Positions 18,831 through 27,307 of a stretch of DNA of 64,000 nucleotides are shown piece after piece. A model generated the notes under the pieces. The model saw only the letters and a program-made list of their open reading frames with translations. It did no database searches and was not told the DNA's origin. Every line of letters begins with the position of its first letter. Within the stretch, counting starts at the first letter, position 1. Both the position numbers and the translations under genes were made by a program. This DNA is from Wenzhouxiangella sp. 15190 (GTDB taxonomy: Bacteria > Pseudomonadota > Gammaproteobacteria > Xanthomonadales > Wenzhouxiangellaceae): the NCBI RefSeq assembly GCF_003417465.1, contig NZ_QVMV01000052.1, positions 1-64,000 of the forward strand, given 5' to 3'.

Positions 18831-20759
18831 ATGAAGCTCACTGGCAGCTATGCGCTTAAGGTCGCCTTGATCTATGCGGCAGCGGGTGCGTTGTGGATTT
18901 TCCTCTCCGATTCGGCCGTCGAACAGCTGGCCGGAGACACTGCCCTGCTCACGACTTTTCAGACCTACAAGGGCTGGCTGTTCGTACTGGCCAGTGCGAT
19001 TCTGGTGTTCTGGTTGAGTTGGCGCGCGCTGGGTGATCAGGCCGGCCTGATTCGTGAACTGCGTCAGACGGCCGTAATTTTCGAACGCACCCACGAAGGT
19101 GTGGTGCTGACCGATCAGCGCAAGCGGATTGTTGCGGCCAATCCGGCCTTCGAGCGCATGGCCGGCATCTCCCAGGATCGCCTGATCGGCCGTGATCTGG
19201 CCACCCTTCATTCATCCCGACACGACGAACGCTTCTTCTCGGAGCTGGAACACTCCATGGCCCAACGGGGCTACTGGAACGGCGAAATCTGGAACCGAAG
19301 TGCGGATGGCTCCGAGCGGCCGTTCCTGGCCACCGTGACCGACATCGGCGCCGATCGAGGCGGCAACGAGCAGTATGCCTGGATCTTCACCGATATCAGC
19401 GACCTGAAGCAGGCCCAGAAGCGGCTTGAACAACTGGCCTACTACGACCCGCTCACCGGCTTGCCCAATCGATTGCTGCTGCAGGACCAGTTGCGCCGGC
19501 TTCTCGCTGGTGCCAGGACGGGCGAGGAGCGCATTGCTGTCCTGTACATCGACCTTGACCATTTCAGAAACGTCAACGACAGCTTCGGTCACCCGATCGG
19601 TGATGATTTGCTGGTCATGGTGGCGCGCCGGCTACGCGGTGGACTGCCCCCCGGTGCCGGGCTCTCACATCTGGGCGGCGACGAGTTCGTCATCGATCTG
19701 AGCGGGACGGATGCGCATGATGCCGCGACGGCCTGTGCCCGGAAGACGCTGGAAGCCATCGCCGAGCCCTTCATGCTCGCCAACCGCAGTGAAGTTTACG
19801 TCAGTGCCAGCATCGGCATCTGTGTCTCGCCCGACGATGCACGGACGGTGACCGAGCTGCTTCAATTCGCCAATGCCGCCATGTATCAGGCCAAGCGCCG
19901 CGGCAGGAATACCTGGCAACATTTCAATGAATCGATGGTGCAGTCGGCCAGCAAGCGGCTGCAGCTCGACGCGCGCCTGCGCCACGCCCTCGACGCCCGG
20001 GAATTCGAGCTGCATTACCAGCCCATTGTCGCTGCCAGCCCTCAATACCATGTCTGTGGTGCCGAAGCGCTGGTCCGCTGGCGCGCTCCCGACGGGCGAC
20101 TGGTCATGCCGGCCGAATTCATTCGTGCCACGGAAGAGAGCGGCCTGATCGTGCCGCTGGGCGACTGGGTGCTCGAGCGGGCCTGCGAACAGGCCGCCGA
20201 ATGGTACCGGCAGGGTATCGAAGGGCTACCGATATCGGTCAACCTTTCGGCGAGACAGTTCCAGACCGGCCGCCTTGCCGAGACCGTCGAGCGGATGCTC
20301 GAGCGCACCGACCTGCCGCCCGGACTGCTGACCCTGGAGATCACCGAATCGATGCTGATGGAACAGGTGCAGGCCGGTCAGGACGTGCTGCGACGCTTGC
20401 GGGCCATGGGCGTGCATATTTCGCTCGACGATTTCGGTACGGGATACTCATCCCTGTCCTATGTCAAGGAGTTCGATCTCGATACCCTCAAGATCGATCG
20501 GTCTTTCATTCTCGATTTGGCTGCCAGAGATTCTGATCGTGACCTGGTTGCCGCCATCATCAGCATGGCGCGCTGCCTGCATCTGAAGGTCGTGGCGGAG
20601 GGTGTCGAGAAAATCGAACAGCTCGACATCCTCACGCAGATGGAATGCGACAGCTTTCAGGGCTACTTCTTCAGCCGTGCGATCTCGGCGGGTGAAGTGC
20701 CAGGCATTGTCGAGGCCTTGGGGAATCTCAGGCCGGATGCGCAATCATCTGGACAGTGA
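18831..20759 (+). CDS. Membrane PAS-GGDEF-EAL c-di-GMP protein
   Basis: The 642-aa protein has two N-terminal membrane segments (about 10-27 and 48-65), a PAS domain (80-190, with FERTHEGVVLTDQRKRIVAANPAF), a GGDEF domain with intact GGDEF at 282-286, and an EAL domain with EAL at 412-414, ITESMLMEQ and DDFGTGYSSLSYVK. Both catalytic motifs look intact, so it could make or degrade c-di-GMP; no RxxD inhibitory site precedes GGDEF. ATG 18831 is preceded by GGAAGGGAGG. Its 3' end overlaps the convergent HlyIII gene by 32 bp. Confidence 0.92.
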   Translation: MKLTGSYALKVALIYAAAGALWIFLSDSAVEQLAGDTALLTTFQTYKGWLFVLASAILVFWLSWRALGDQAGLIRELRQTAVIFERTHEGVVLTDQRKRIVAANPAFERMAGISQDRLIGRDLATLHSSRHDERFFSELEHSMAQRGYWNGEIWNRSADGSERPFLATVTDIGADRGGNEQYAWIFTDISDLKQAQKRLEQLAYYDPLTGLPNRLLLQDQLRRLLAGARTGEERIAVLYIDLDHFRNVNDSFGHPIGDDLLVMVARRLRGGLPPGAGLSHLGGDEFVIDLSGTDAHDAATACARKTLEAIAEPFMLANRSEVYVSASIGICVSPDDARTVTELLQFANAAMYQAKRRGRNTWQHFNESMVQSASKRLQLDARLRHALDAREFELHYQPIVAASPQYHVCGAEALVRWRAPDGRLVMPAEFIRATEESGLIVPLGDWVLERACEQAAEWYRQGIEGLPISVNLSARQFQTGRLAETVERMLERTDLPPGLLTLEITESMLMEQVQAGQDVLRRLRAMGVHISLDDFGTGYSSLSYVKEFDLDTLKIDRSFILDLAARDSDRDLVAAIISMARCLHLKVVAEGVEKIEQLDILTQMECDSFQGYFFSRAISAGEVPGIVEALGNLRPDAQSSGQ

Positions 20760-21372
20760 CTGCGATGAAATGGCAGATACTGCCCGCCAGAACAAAAAGA
20801 TGCCAGACGGCGTGTGCGTAGGGGAGGCGTTCGACGTGGTAGAAAAGTGTACCCGCGGTATAGAGAATGCCACCAAGAACCAGCCAGAGCATGGCCGTTG
20901 GCGCGACGACCTGACTCAACGGCACGAGTGCGACGACCACCAGCCAGCCCATTCCCAGATACGTGGCCGTCGACAGTTTCCGAAAACGGCCGGTGAAAAA
21001 GACCTTGAAGATCACGCCGATGACGGCCAGACCCCAGATGACGCCGAACAGGGACCAGCCCCAGCTTCCTTTGAGCGTGGCGATGGTAAATGGCGTGTAT
21101 GTGCCGGCAATCAGCAGGAAGATGGCGCAGTGGTCGAGTACCTTCAGACGCGCCTTCCATACCGGGTGACGAGCGGCGTGGTAGAGGGTCGATGCCGTAT
21201 AAAGCAGCGTCAGCGAGGCAACGAATACCGAGACACTCACGATCTCGCGTGCCCCGGCATGAATGGCGGCCAGGGTGATCAGTACGGCGCCGGCGCCAAC
21301 GCTGAGAATCGCACCCAGGCCGTGCGTCAGCGAATTGAGCAATTCTTCGCGATGTTCGGAGTTGTGGTTCAT
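20728..21372 (-). CDS. Haemolysin III / YqfA family membrane protein
   Basis: The 214-aa protein has seven hydrophobic segments. Family motifs are visible: EELLNSLTHGLGAI at the N-terminus, TLLYTASTLYHA, LDHCAIFLLIAGTYTPF, and a C-terminal WHLFVLAGSICHFIAV with the paired histidines proposed to bind metal in the PAQR superfamily. No SD precedes the ATG. A TATAGT hexamer (minus strand, 21385-21380) lies only 7 bp upstream, so the mRNA may be leaderless; that hexamer uses the edge of the repeat at 21384. Confidence 0.9.
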   Translation of the reverse strand: MNHNSEHREELLNSLTHGLGAILSVGAGAVLITLAAIHAGAREIVSVSVFVASLTLLYTASTLYHAARHPVWKARLKVLDHCAIFLLIAGTYTPFTIATLKGSWGWSLFGVIWGLAVIGVIFKVFFTGRFRKLSTATYLGMGWLVVVALVPLSQVVAPTAMLWLVLGGILYTAGTLFYHVERLPYAHAVWHLFVLAGSICHFIAVTVQMIAHPA

Positions 21373-21383
21373 GCGGTTGACTA

Positions 21384-21652
21384 TACTAATGCAGCCGGAA
21401 GTATTGCCACAATCAGCTTGCCTCTCGGCGCTCGTGGCAAGGCGTCGGCGTGCTGGGTGTAGCCCGGGCCTACATCAAGCGCCGACAACGCAGTCCAGGA
21501 TCGCCGAGAGGCAAGCCCTGCGGGGGCTCCGGACGAATCCGCCTGTGGCGTTAAAGTGGCTCGACGTAGAATGACTATGCCTTCGCCACTTTGCCTTGCA
21601 GGCGAATCCGTCCGGAGCCCTGAATGAGGCAATACTTTCGGTTGCATTAGTA
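21384..21652. repeat. Cloverleaf-type structured repeat, copy A
   Basis: This 269-bp element fills the gap between HlyIII and the DUF885 gene. The outer stem pairs 21384-21408 with 21628-21652 (25 bp, two G-T pairs). Hairpin 1 pairs 21416-21430 with 21502-21516 (15 bp perfect) and contains inner stems GTCGGCG/CGCCGAC (21444-21450, 21480-21486) and TGTAG/CTACA (21458-21462, 21470-21474). Hairpin 2 pairs 21524-21545 with 21599-21620 (20 of 22) and contains AAAGTGGC/GCCACTTT (21553-21560, 21585-21592). Copy B at 44700 has the same plan and nearly the same length. Open frames running through it are not credible genes. Confidence 0.9.
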
Positions 21653-21746
21653 GGACCGGGCACGCCGGGCTGCAACCGACAAGCCCTGCGACACCCTCGC
21701 AGAATACGGTACGATCACAGGGTTGCACACATCCGGAATTCGCGCC

Positions 21747-23585
21747 ATGACCGTCATCAACCGCTTTTTTGCGCTATCACTTCTCCTTGTCCTGTGCGCG
21801 TGCGCCGATCAATCGGAGCCGGATCGAGCCGGCGCCGGCGACGAATCGGCCCAGGCAACCGCCGGGCAGGGCACCAGTGACTCGTCCGAGCCAGCGGCTG
21901 CCGAGACGGACGTGGCCGCCTTCGATGCCTTTGCCGACCAGTTGATTGATGAGATGCTTCAGCGCTCGCCCGAGTGGGCGATTTACCAGGGGCGCTACGA
22001 GAATGCCGGTGAAGTTTCGATTCCGGACGCAGCGCACCGTCGCGACGAACTGGCATTCGTCGCCGACGCCCTGGAGCGGCTCGGTGAATTCGACCGTGAG
22101 GCACTGCCAGTCGACCAGCGCACCGACTACGATCTGCTGGAGAACCGGCTCGAGTCGGCCCGCTTCTATACCCGGACGCTGAGATCGTGGGAGTGGCAGC
22201 CATCCAACTACAACGTCGCCGGTCCCCTGAATATCTTGCTCAACACCGAGTTTGCCCCGCTGCCGGAGCGGTTGGCCCTGATTCGCGACCGCCTCGAGCA
22301 TGTGCCGGCCTACTATGAGGCGGCGCGCGAGAGCCTGGGCACGCCCACGCTGGAACACACTGAACTGGCCATCAGCCAGAACCGCGGAAGCCTGAGCGTT
22401 CTGGACGATATCCGCGAAAAGGCTGACGAAGCGCAACTCGACGCCGATCTGTCCGACTCGCTGTCCGATGCACTGGCTGGCGCCGAAGCCGCCATCGAGG
22501 ATTGGGTCGGCTGGCTCGAACAGCGCTTGGCAAAGCTCGAGGAATCCGGAAACGCACGTCCGTTCCGTCTGGGGGAAGCGCTCTACGAGGAGAAGTTTGC
22601 CTACGACATCCAGGCCGACTTCACCGCGGCGGAGTTGTACCGCCGCGCCCAGGCCGAAAAGGAGCGCCTGCTCGACGAGATGGACGGCTATACCAAGGAG
22701 CTCTGGCCGAAGTACTTCACCGGGGAGCCCATGCCCGAAGATCGCCTGGCGCGTATCGGGCAAATGATCGATCGTCTGTCGCAGGAACACGTGGCGGTGG
22801 AAGATTTCGTCGACGAAATCCGACAACAGATACCTGAGCTGGCCGAATTCGTGCGCGAAAACGACCTGCTCGACCAGGATCCGGACAAGCCGCTTATCGT
22901 GCGCGAGACGCCCGAGTACATGCGCGGCAGCGGTGCCATTGCCTCGGTCAGTGCACCGGGGCCGTTCAACCCCGACGCCGACACCTATTACAACGTCACG
23001 CCGCTGGAGACCTTTGGCGAGGAGCAGGCAGCCAGCTATCTGCGCGAGTACAACGACTGGATGCTGCAGATCCTCAACATCCACGAGGGTATTCCCGGGC
23101 ATTATACCCAGCTGCTGCATGCCAACAAGTCGCCCAGCCTGGTCAAGAGCCTGTTCGGCAACGGTGCGATGGTCGAGGGCTGGGCCGTCTATGCCGAGCG
23201 GATGATGCTCGAGCAGGGCTGGGGCGATCAGGCGCCGGAATTGTGGCTGATGCACGGCAAGTGGCTGCTGCGCGTTACGCACAACGCGATTCTCGATTAC
23301 GCCGTTCACGTACGCGGTATGGAGCGCGACGAGGCCGTGCGCATGATGCGGGAAGAGGCCTTCCAGGAAAAATCGGAAGCGACCCAGAAGTGGCGGCGGC
23401 TGACGCTCACGCAGGTCCAGCTGACCTCTTACTATGCCGGCTATTCAGCCATTTACGACCTGCGCGAGCGGCTCAAGGCCGAGCAGGGCGAGGACTTCGA
23501 TCTGAAGGCCTTTCACAACGAATTTCTGAGCTACGGTTCGGCTCCGGTCAACACGATCGCCGAACTGATGAGTGAAAGCGAATAA
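21747..23585 (+). CDS. DUF885 family lipoprotein, predicted metallopeptidase
   Basis: The 612-aa protein has a lipoprotein signal (MTVINRFFALSLLLVLCAC, lipid-accepting C19), then an acidic low-complexity linker, then a helical DUF885 domain. The motif NIHEGIPGHYTQ, with H446, is the metallopeptidase-like HExxxxH centre of this family. It is probably anchored in the periplasm, degrading peptides; the substrate is unknown. The start is ATG 21747, set by the signal peptide; the frame opens at 21723. It lies next to structured repeat A. Confidence 0.87.
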   Translation: MTVINRFFALSLLLVLCACADQSEPDRAGAGDESAQATAGQGTSDSSEPAAAETDVAAFDAFADQLIDEMLQRSPEWAIYQGRYENAGEVSIPDAAHRRDELAFVADALERLGEFDREALPVDQRTDYDLLENRLESARFYTRTLRSWEWQPSNYNVAGPLNILLNTEFAPLPERLALIRDRLEHVPAYYEAARESLGTPTLEHTELAISQNRGSLSVLDDIREKADEAQLDADLSDSLSDALAGAEAAIEDWVGWLEQRLAKLEESGNARPFRLGEALYEEKFAYDIQADFTAAELYRRAQAEKERLLDEMDGYTKELWPKYFTGEPMPEDRLARIGQMIDRLSQEHVAVEDFVDEIRQQIPELAEFVRENDLLDQDPDKPLIVRETPEYMRGSGAIASVSAPGPFNPDADTYYNVTPLETFGEEQAASYLREYNDWMLQILNIHEGIPGHYTQLLHANKSPSLVKSLFGNGAMVEGWAVYAERMMLEQGWGDQAPELWLMHGKWLLRVTHNAILDYAVHVRGMERDEAVRMMREEAFQEKSEATQKWRRLTLTQVQLTSYYAGYSAIYDLRERLKAEQGEDFDLKAFHNEFLSYGSAPVNTIAELMSESE

Positions 23586-23633
23586 ATGCTAGGATAAGCC
23601 GGAGTCAAACCAAGGGGGAGGGGACGGGCGCCG

Positions 23634-24827
23634 ATGCTGAACCTGGATGCCTTCACGCTGGCAGTCGTGTCGGCGCTGGCGGCGCTTTTCATGGCCGTCA
23701 CCATGGCCGGGATCTATTTGGCCGGCAACCGCGAGCGAGCGATCGCCGATTGGGCGCTGGCCGGGTTGCTGTTCGGTCTGGGCCACGGCTTGGGCAATCT
23801 GACCATGCTCGACATCGAGTGGCTGGATCGCCGCCTGTTACTGGCCCTGGTCAACGGCAGCGTCACCTTGGCCTACGGCATGTTGCTGCTGGGTGTTCAG
23901 CAGCACCTGGAACGGTCGCGCTGGACTTTGCCGGTGCTGGTTGCCGCACTGATGGTGCCGCTGGCGACCTGGCAGTTGCCCCTTATGTACCAGGAGCCGG
24001 TTGTCCGCATCGGAGTGCTCACCGCGCTATTCCTGGCCTTCTCCCTGGTTATCGCCACCGCTCTCTGGCGTGCCGGGGAGCAGCCGCTCAAGCCCTACCG
24101 ACTAGCCGTGGCCGTCGTGATCTTGATCAACGCCTGCTTTCTGGTGGTGCGCGCCTTCTATATCTCCATGGCGGACAACCTGCCCATTGACCCGAATGCC
24201 GAATCGGTCCTGGTACCGGTGTTCTTCACTTCGGTATTGTTCTTCATGGCGCTTACGATCTCACTGTCGCTGATGCTTTTCCGGCGCAAGGAAGTGCATC
24301 TGCAGTTTCTGGCCCGGCACGACGCCCTGACCGGCCTGCTCAATCGGTATTCGCTCGATGAGTTTGCCGGCCGCGAACTGTCGCGAGCCCAGCGTGGCGA
24401 GCACGATTTGTCGCTAATCCTGCTCGATCTCGATAATTTCAAGCAGGTCAACGACGAGCATGGTCACGCCGCCGGCGACCACGTACTGGCCGAGGCGGCC
24501 GCTCGCCTTCGAGAGGTGATTCGTGAGGGTGATGTCGCGTTTCGGGTCGGTGGGGAAGAGTTTCTGGTCCTGTTGCCGGGGGCGGGGCCGAAGCGGGCCA
24601 GCCAGGTGGGTGAAAGGCTGAGGCTGTCTCTGGCCGAGCGGCCGTTTGAATTTCGCGGGCGCAGGATCGAGGTTTCCACGAGCGTCGGAGTGGTCAGCTA
24701 CGATCCGCTTCGCGACGACTGGGAACGAATGTTGCGTCGTGCCGACCGGGCGCTTTACCGCGCCAAGAATGCCGGCCGGAATCGCGTCGAGATTGATTCG
24801 CTGGCGCAGCCTTCCCGGACTTTCTAG
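23634..24827 (+). CDS. Membrane diguanylate cyclase (GGDEF)
   Basis: The 397-aa protein has about seven N-terminal membrane segments (residues 7-215) followed by a GGDEF domain with LARHDALTGLLNR, the substrate loop and an intact GGEEF active site at 306-310. An inhibitory RxxD site (R297-D300) lies five residues before it, so product feedback inhibition is expected. It should synthesise c-di-GMP in response to an unknown membrane signal. It ends in a 4-bp convergent overlap with the phosphomannomutase gene. Confidence 0.92.
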   Translation: MLNLDAFTLAVVSALAALFMAVTMAGIYLAGNRERAIADWALAGLLFGLGHGLGNLTMLDIEWLDRRLLLALVNGSVTLAYGMLLLGVQQHLERSRWTLPVLVAALMVPLATWQLPLMYQEPVVRIGVLTALFLAFSLVIATALWRAGEQPLKPYRLAVAVVILINACFLVVRAFYISMADNLPIDPNAESVLVPVFFTSVLFFMALTISLSLMLFRRKEVHLQFLARHDALTGLLNRYSLDEFAGRELSRAQRGEHDLSLILLDLDNFKQVNDEHGHAAGDHVLAEAAARLREVIREGDVAFRVGGEEFLVLLPGAGPKRASQVGERLRLSLAERPFEFRGRRIEVSTSVGVVSYDPLRDDWERMLRRADRALYRAKNAGRNRVEIDSLAQPSRTF

Positions 24828-26182
24828 CCGATCAAGCTGCGCAAGAGCTCGGTTTTCTCCTTCAACAGCGCTTCATCGGCGCGAGTTTCCACGTTCAATC
24901 GGATGACCGGTTCGGTGTTCGACGCTCTCAGGTTGAAGCGCCAGGCGTCGAAGGACAGACTGATGCCGTCGGTGCGGTCGATGCGGGGCTCGTCGGGCGA
25001 AAAGTGATTCAGAATGCGGTCCATGACCGCCTGGGGATCATCGACGGTGAAGTTGATTTCGCCGCTGCAGGGGAAGGCGCGAATGCGTTCGTCGACCAGT
25101 TCGGCCAGAGACTTGCCGGTCAGGGCGATACGTTCGAGCAGAAGCAACCAGGGGATCATGCCCGAGTCGCAGTAGCTGAAATCGCGGAAGTAGTGATGCG
25201 CCGACATCTCTCCGCCGTAGAGCGCATTTTCCGAGCGCATGCGCTCCTTGATGAAGGCGTGCCCACTCTTGTTGACCAGGGCGGTGCCACCGGCGTCGGC
25301 GACTTCCGCCAGGGTGTTCCAGGTCAGCCTGGGATCGAGAACAATCTTCTCGCCCGGCGATTTCTCGAGCAGCTGGCGGGCAAACAGGCCAACCAGGTAA
25401 TAGCCCTCGATGAAGCGGCCGTTGTGGTCGAAAAAGAAGCAGCGGTCGAAGTCGCCGTCCCACGCGATACCGAAATCGGCGCCGGCGTCGATGACGGCCT
25501 GGGCCGTTTCCTCGCGGTTTTCCGGCAGCAGCGGGTTGGGAACGCCGTTGGGGAAATCGCCGTCGGGCTCGTGGTGGAGGCGAACCACTTCCAGCGGGAG
25601 GTTTTCGGCGAGCGCGTCAAAAGCCGGTCCGGCACAGCCGTTTCCCGGATTGACCACGACCTTTGCGGCACTCAATTGGCTGGTATCGATGAACGACTTG
25701 ATGCGTCGAACGTAGTCGTCGAATACCGACAGGCGACGGTGCCGGCCCGGCTTGTCGACCGTAATCGGCTCGAGGCCGTCGGCCAGCAGCGCTTCCATGT
25801 CTTTCAGGCCGGTATCGGCACTGATGGGGATGGCCTGTTCGCGGACCATCTTCATGCCGTTGTAATTGGCCGGGTTGTGACTGGCGGTGATCATGATGCC
25901 GCCGCCCACGCCGTCCATCGACGCGGCGTGGTAGACGACTTCCGTACCGCACAGCCCGATGTCGTACGTTTCGACGCCGGCGCGATTGAGGCCACGCGCC
26001 AGGGCGGCCGCCAGGGACTGGCTGGACCGGCGCATGTCGTAGCCGATGGCGACCGGTCCCGCAGGCCGTACCACGCGGGCATAGGCCTGGCCGATGAGAA
26101 AGGCGCGATCCTCGTCCAGCTGGTCGGGCACGCGCCCACGGATGTCATACGCCTTGAAGGGCGAGTTCTCGAGCGTGTTCAT
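24824..26182 (-). CDS. Phosphomannomutase / phosphoglucomutase
   Basis: The 452-aa protein of the alpha-D-phosphohexomutase family interconverts hexose 6- and 1-phosphates for sugar-nucleotide and polysaccharide synthesis. It has the phosphoserine loop TASHNP (99-104, S101), metal loop DGDFDR (242-247) and sugar-binding loop GEMSAHHYF; AlgC/ManB enzymes usually read GEMSGH. ATG 26182 (MNTLENSPFKAYDIRG) is preferred over a TTG at 26215. The gene stands alone, convergent with a cyclase. Confidence 0.92.
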   Translation of the reverse strand: MNTLENSPFKAYDIRGRVPDQLDEDRAFLIGQAYARVVRPAGPVAIGYDMRRSSQSLAAALARGLNRAGVETYDIGLCGTEVVYHAASMDGVGGGIMITASHNPANYNGMKMVREQAIPISADTGLKDMEALLADGLEPITVDKPGRHRRLSVFDDYVRRIKSFIDTSQLSAAKVVVNPGNGCAGPAFDALAENLPLEVVRLHHEPDGDFPNGVPNPLLPENREETAQAVIDAGADFGIAWDGDFDRCFFFDHNGRFIEGYYLVGLFARQLLEKSPGEKIVLDPRLTWNTLAEVADAGGTALVNKSGHAFIKERMRSENALYGGEMSAHHYFRDFSYCDSGMIPWLLLLERIALTGKSLAELVDERIRAFPCSGEINFTVDDPQAVMDRILNHFSPDEPRIDRTDGISLSFDAWRFNLRASNTEPVIRLNVETRADEALLKEKTELLRSLIG

Positions 26183-26385
26183 GCTTGCAAACTGCCGGGA
26201 TGAGCAAGGATGCAATCCTAACGCAATGCCGTGCCCAACGTGGAATATCCTGCAACCGGTCGTCGCCGTCGCCCTTTATGCGCAAACCGGGGTGGCCGGC
26301 CTGGCCTCGGGACTGGCGGTCAATACCGCGCAGTGGCTGAGTCGGCTGGCCGGTCGGAGAGTAGACAGTATGCAGAGACCCCTGT

Positions 26386-27012
26386 TTAACGACCTTCGAC
26401 CCAGTCGATCGCTGCCTGCAGCAAGTGACGGCTGTTTTCGAGATTCAGTTTTTGCTTGATGTTGTCCGCGTGCGCCTCGATGGTCTTGGTGCTGATGTTG
26501 AGCTTTTCGGCAATCTCCCTGTTGGTCCGCAACAGACCGATTTCCTCAAAAACTTCTGCTTCGCGCCGGGTCAGTAGCAGATCCCGGGGTTTCAGGCTCC
26601 CGGGTACCGGACATTTGTTGCATGCGTCTCGACCGAATGATCGCCGTGTGCAGTCGATTATGCGATCCAGGTAGTGTTTCAGTCTTGACTCGGGTGCACG
26701 TGCCGGGAAGAACCCGCAGGCATCACACTGGCGTATGGGCAAACGAATGCCGGCATGATTGCGTTCGGAGACCATCAGAATTCTGGGCTTGTTTTCCAGG
26801 GGGGGCAGGTGCGGAACGACCCGTGCGGAGAGTTCGCTGTCGAGCACCAGGATGTCGATGTCGCCACGTCCGATGGCGGCAACAGCCTCATCGATACTTT
26901 GAACGGCCAGTTCGACATCGTCATGTGCCAACTTCTGGAGCGTGTATTCGACACCCCGGGCGAAGATTTCGCTGTCGATGAGCAGGGATACCTTGATCGA
27001 TGCGTTCGGCAT
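26386..27012 (-). CDS. LuxR/FixJ-type regulator with five-cysteine linker
   Basis: The 208-aa protein begins MPNASIKVSLLIDSE. Residues ~5-115 resemble a receiver domain (IDILVLDSEL places an aspartate at 58, but the first acidic pocket is weak). Residues ~143-205 form a LuxR helix-turn-helix (LLTRREAEVFEEI, REIAEKLNISTKTIEAHADNIKQKL). Between them are five cysteines: C96-x2-C99, C121, C131-x2-C134, an unusual set that could bind an Fe-S cluster or zinc. The ORF opens further upstream, but ATG 27012 starts the domain. It is divergent from the GTPase/globin operon and may control it (inference). Confidence 0.82.
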   Translation of the reverse strand: MPNASIKVSLLIDSEIFARGVEYTLQKLAHDDVELAVQSIDEAVAAIGRGDIDILVLDSELSARVVPHLPPLENKPRILMVSERNHAGIRLPIRQCDACGFFPARAPESRLKHYLDRIIDCTRRSFGRDACNKCPVPGSLKPRDLLLTRREAEVFEEIGLLRTNREIAEKLNISTKTIEAHADNIKQKLNLENSRHLLQAAIDWVEGR

Positions 27013-27078
27013 ACGCGTGGTTCGGCATTGAATTAGAAAGAACGCATAGATTATGCCAGTTGCATCTGTCACATAAAT

Positions 27079-27097
27079 ATCGGGGAATCCCCGATAG
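27079..27097. promoter_or_regulatory. Perfect 8-bp inverted repeat, candidate operator
   Basis: TATCGGGG-AAT-CCCCGATA lies in the 295-bp gap between the divergent LuxR-type gene (start 27012) and the operon starting at 27308. It is 67 bp upstream of the regulator start, in a locally AT-rich stretch, and has no adjacent T-run. Symmetry and position fit a dimeric regulator site. Nothing else in the rest of the gap is recognisable to me except scattered short palindromes. Confidence 0.5.
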
Positions 27098-27307
27098 ACA
27101 GTGTCGGTTTCTTTTGTCAATGATGCAGGGCAGTTCAATTGAGCGTCTCACTGGCCGGTTCGCCGGTCCGCGCCATACATCGAGCCTGTGTCGAATTGTC
27201 GAACGCGTGCTCCATGCCCGGGGAGGCCTGGGTTGCGCGGAGAGATCACGGAGTGTCGGTTCCGACGGTGAGGTTAGTGGAGTGAAACGCCGGATTCGGG
27301 GGTACGG

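Noticed and set aside
21263-21728. Open frames on both strands through repeat A, e.g. residues resembling SWTALSALDVGPGY
   Set aside because: Similar residues appear on the minus strand of repeat B only because the DNA repeat is shared. There is no ribosome site and conservation follows the stems, not codons.
21777-23309. 510-codon antisense open frame opposite the DUF885 gene
   Set aside because: Long antisense frames are expected at this GC content and codon bias; the sense frame has a lipoprotein signal and the HEGIPGH motif.
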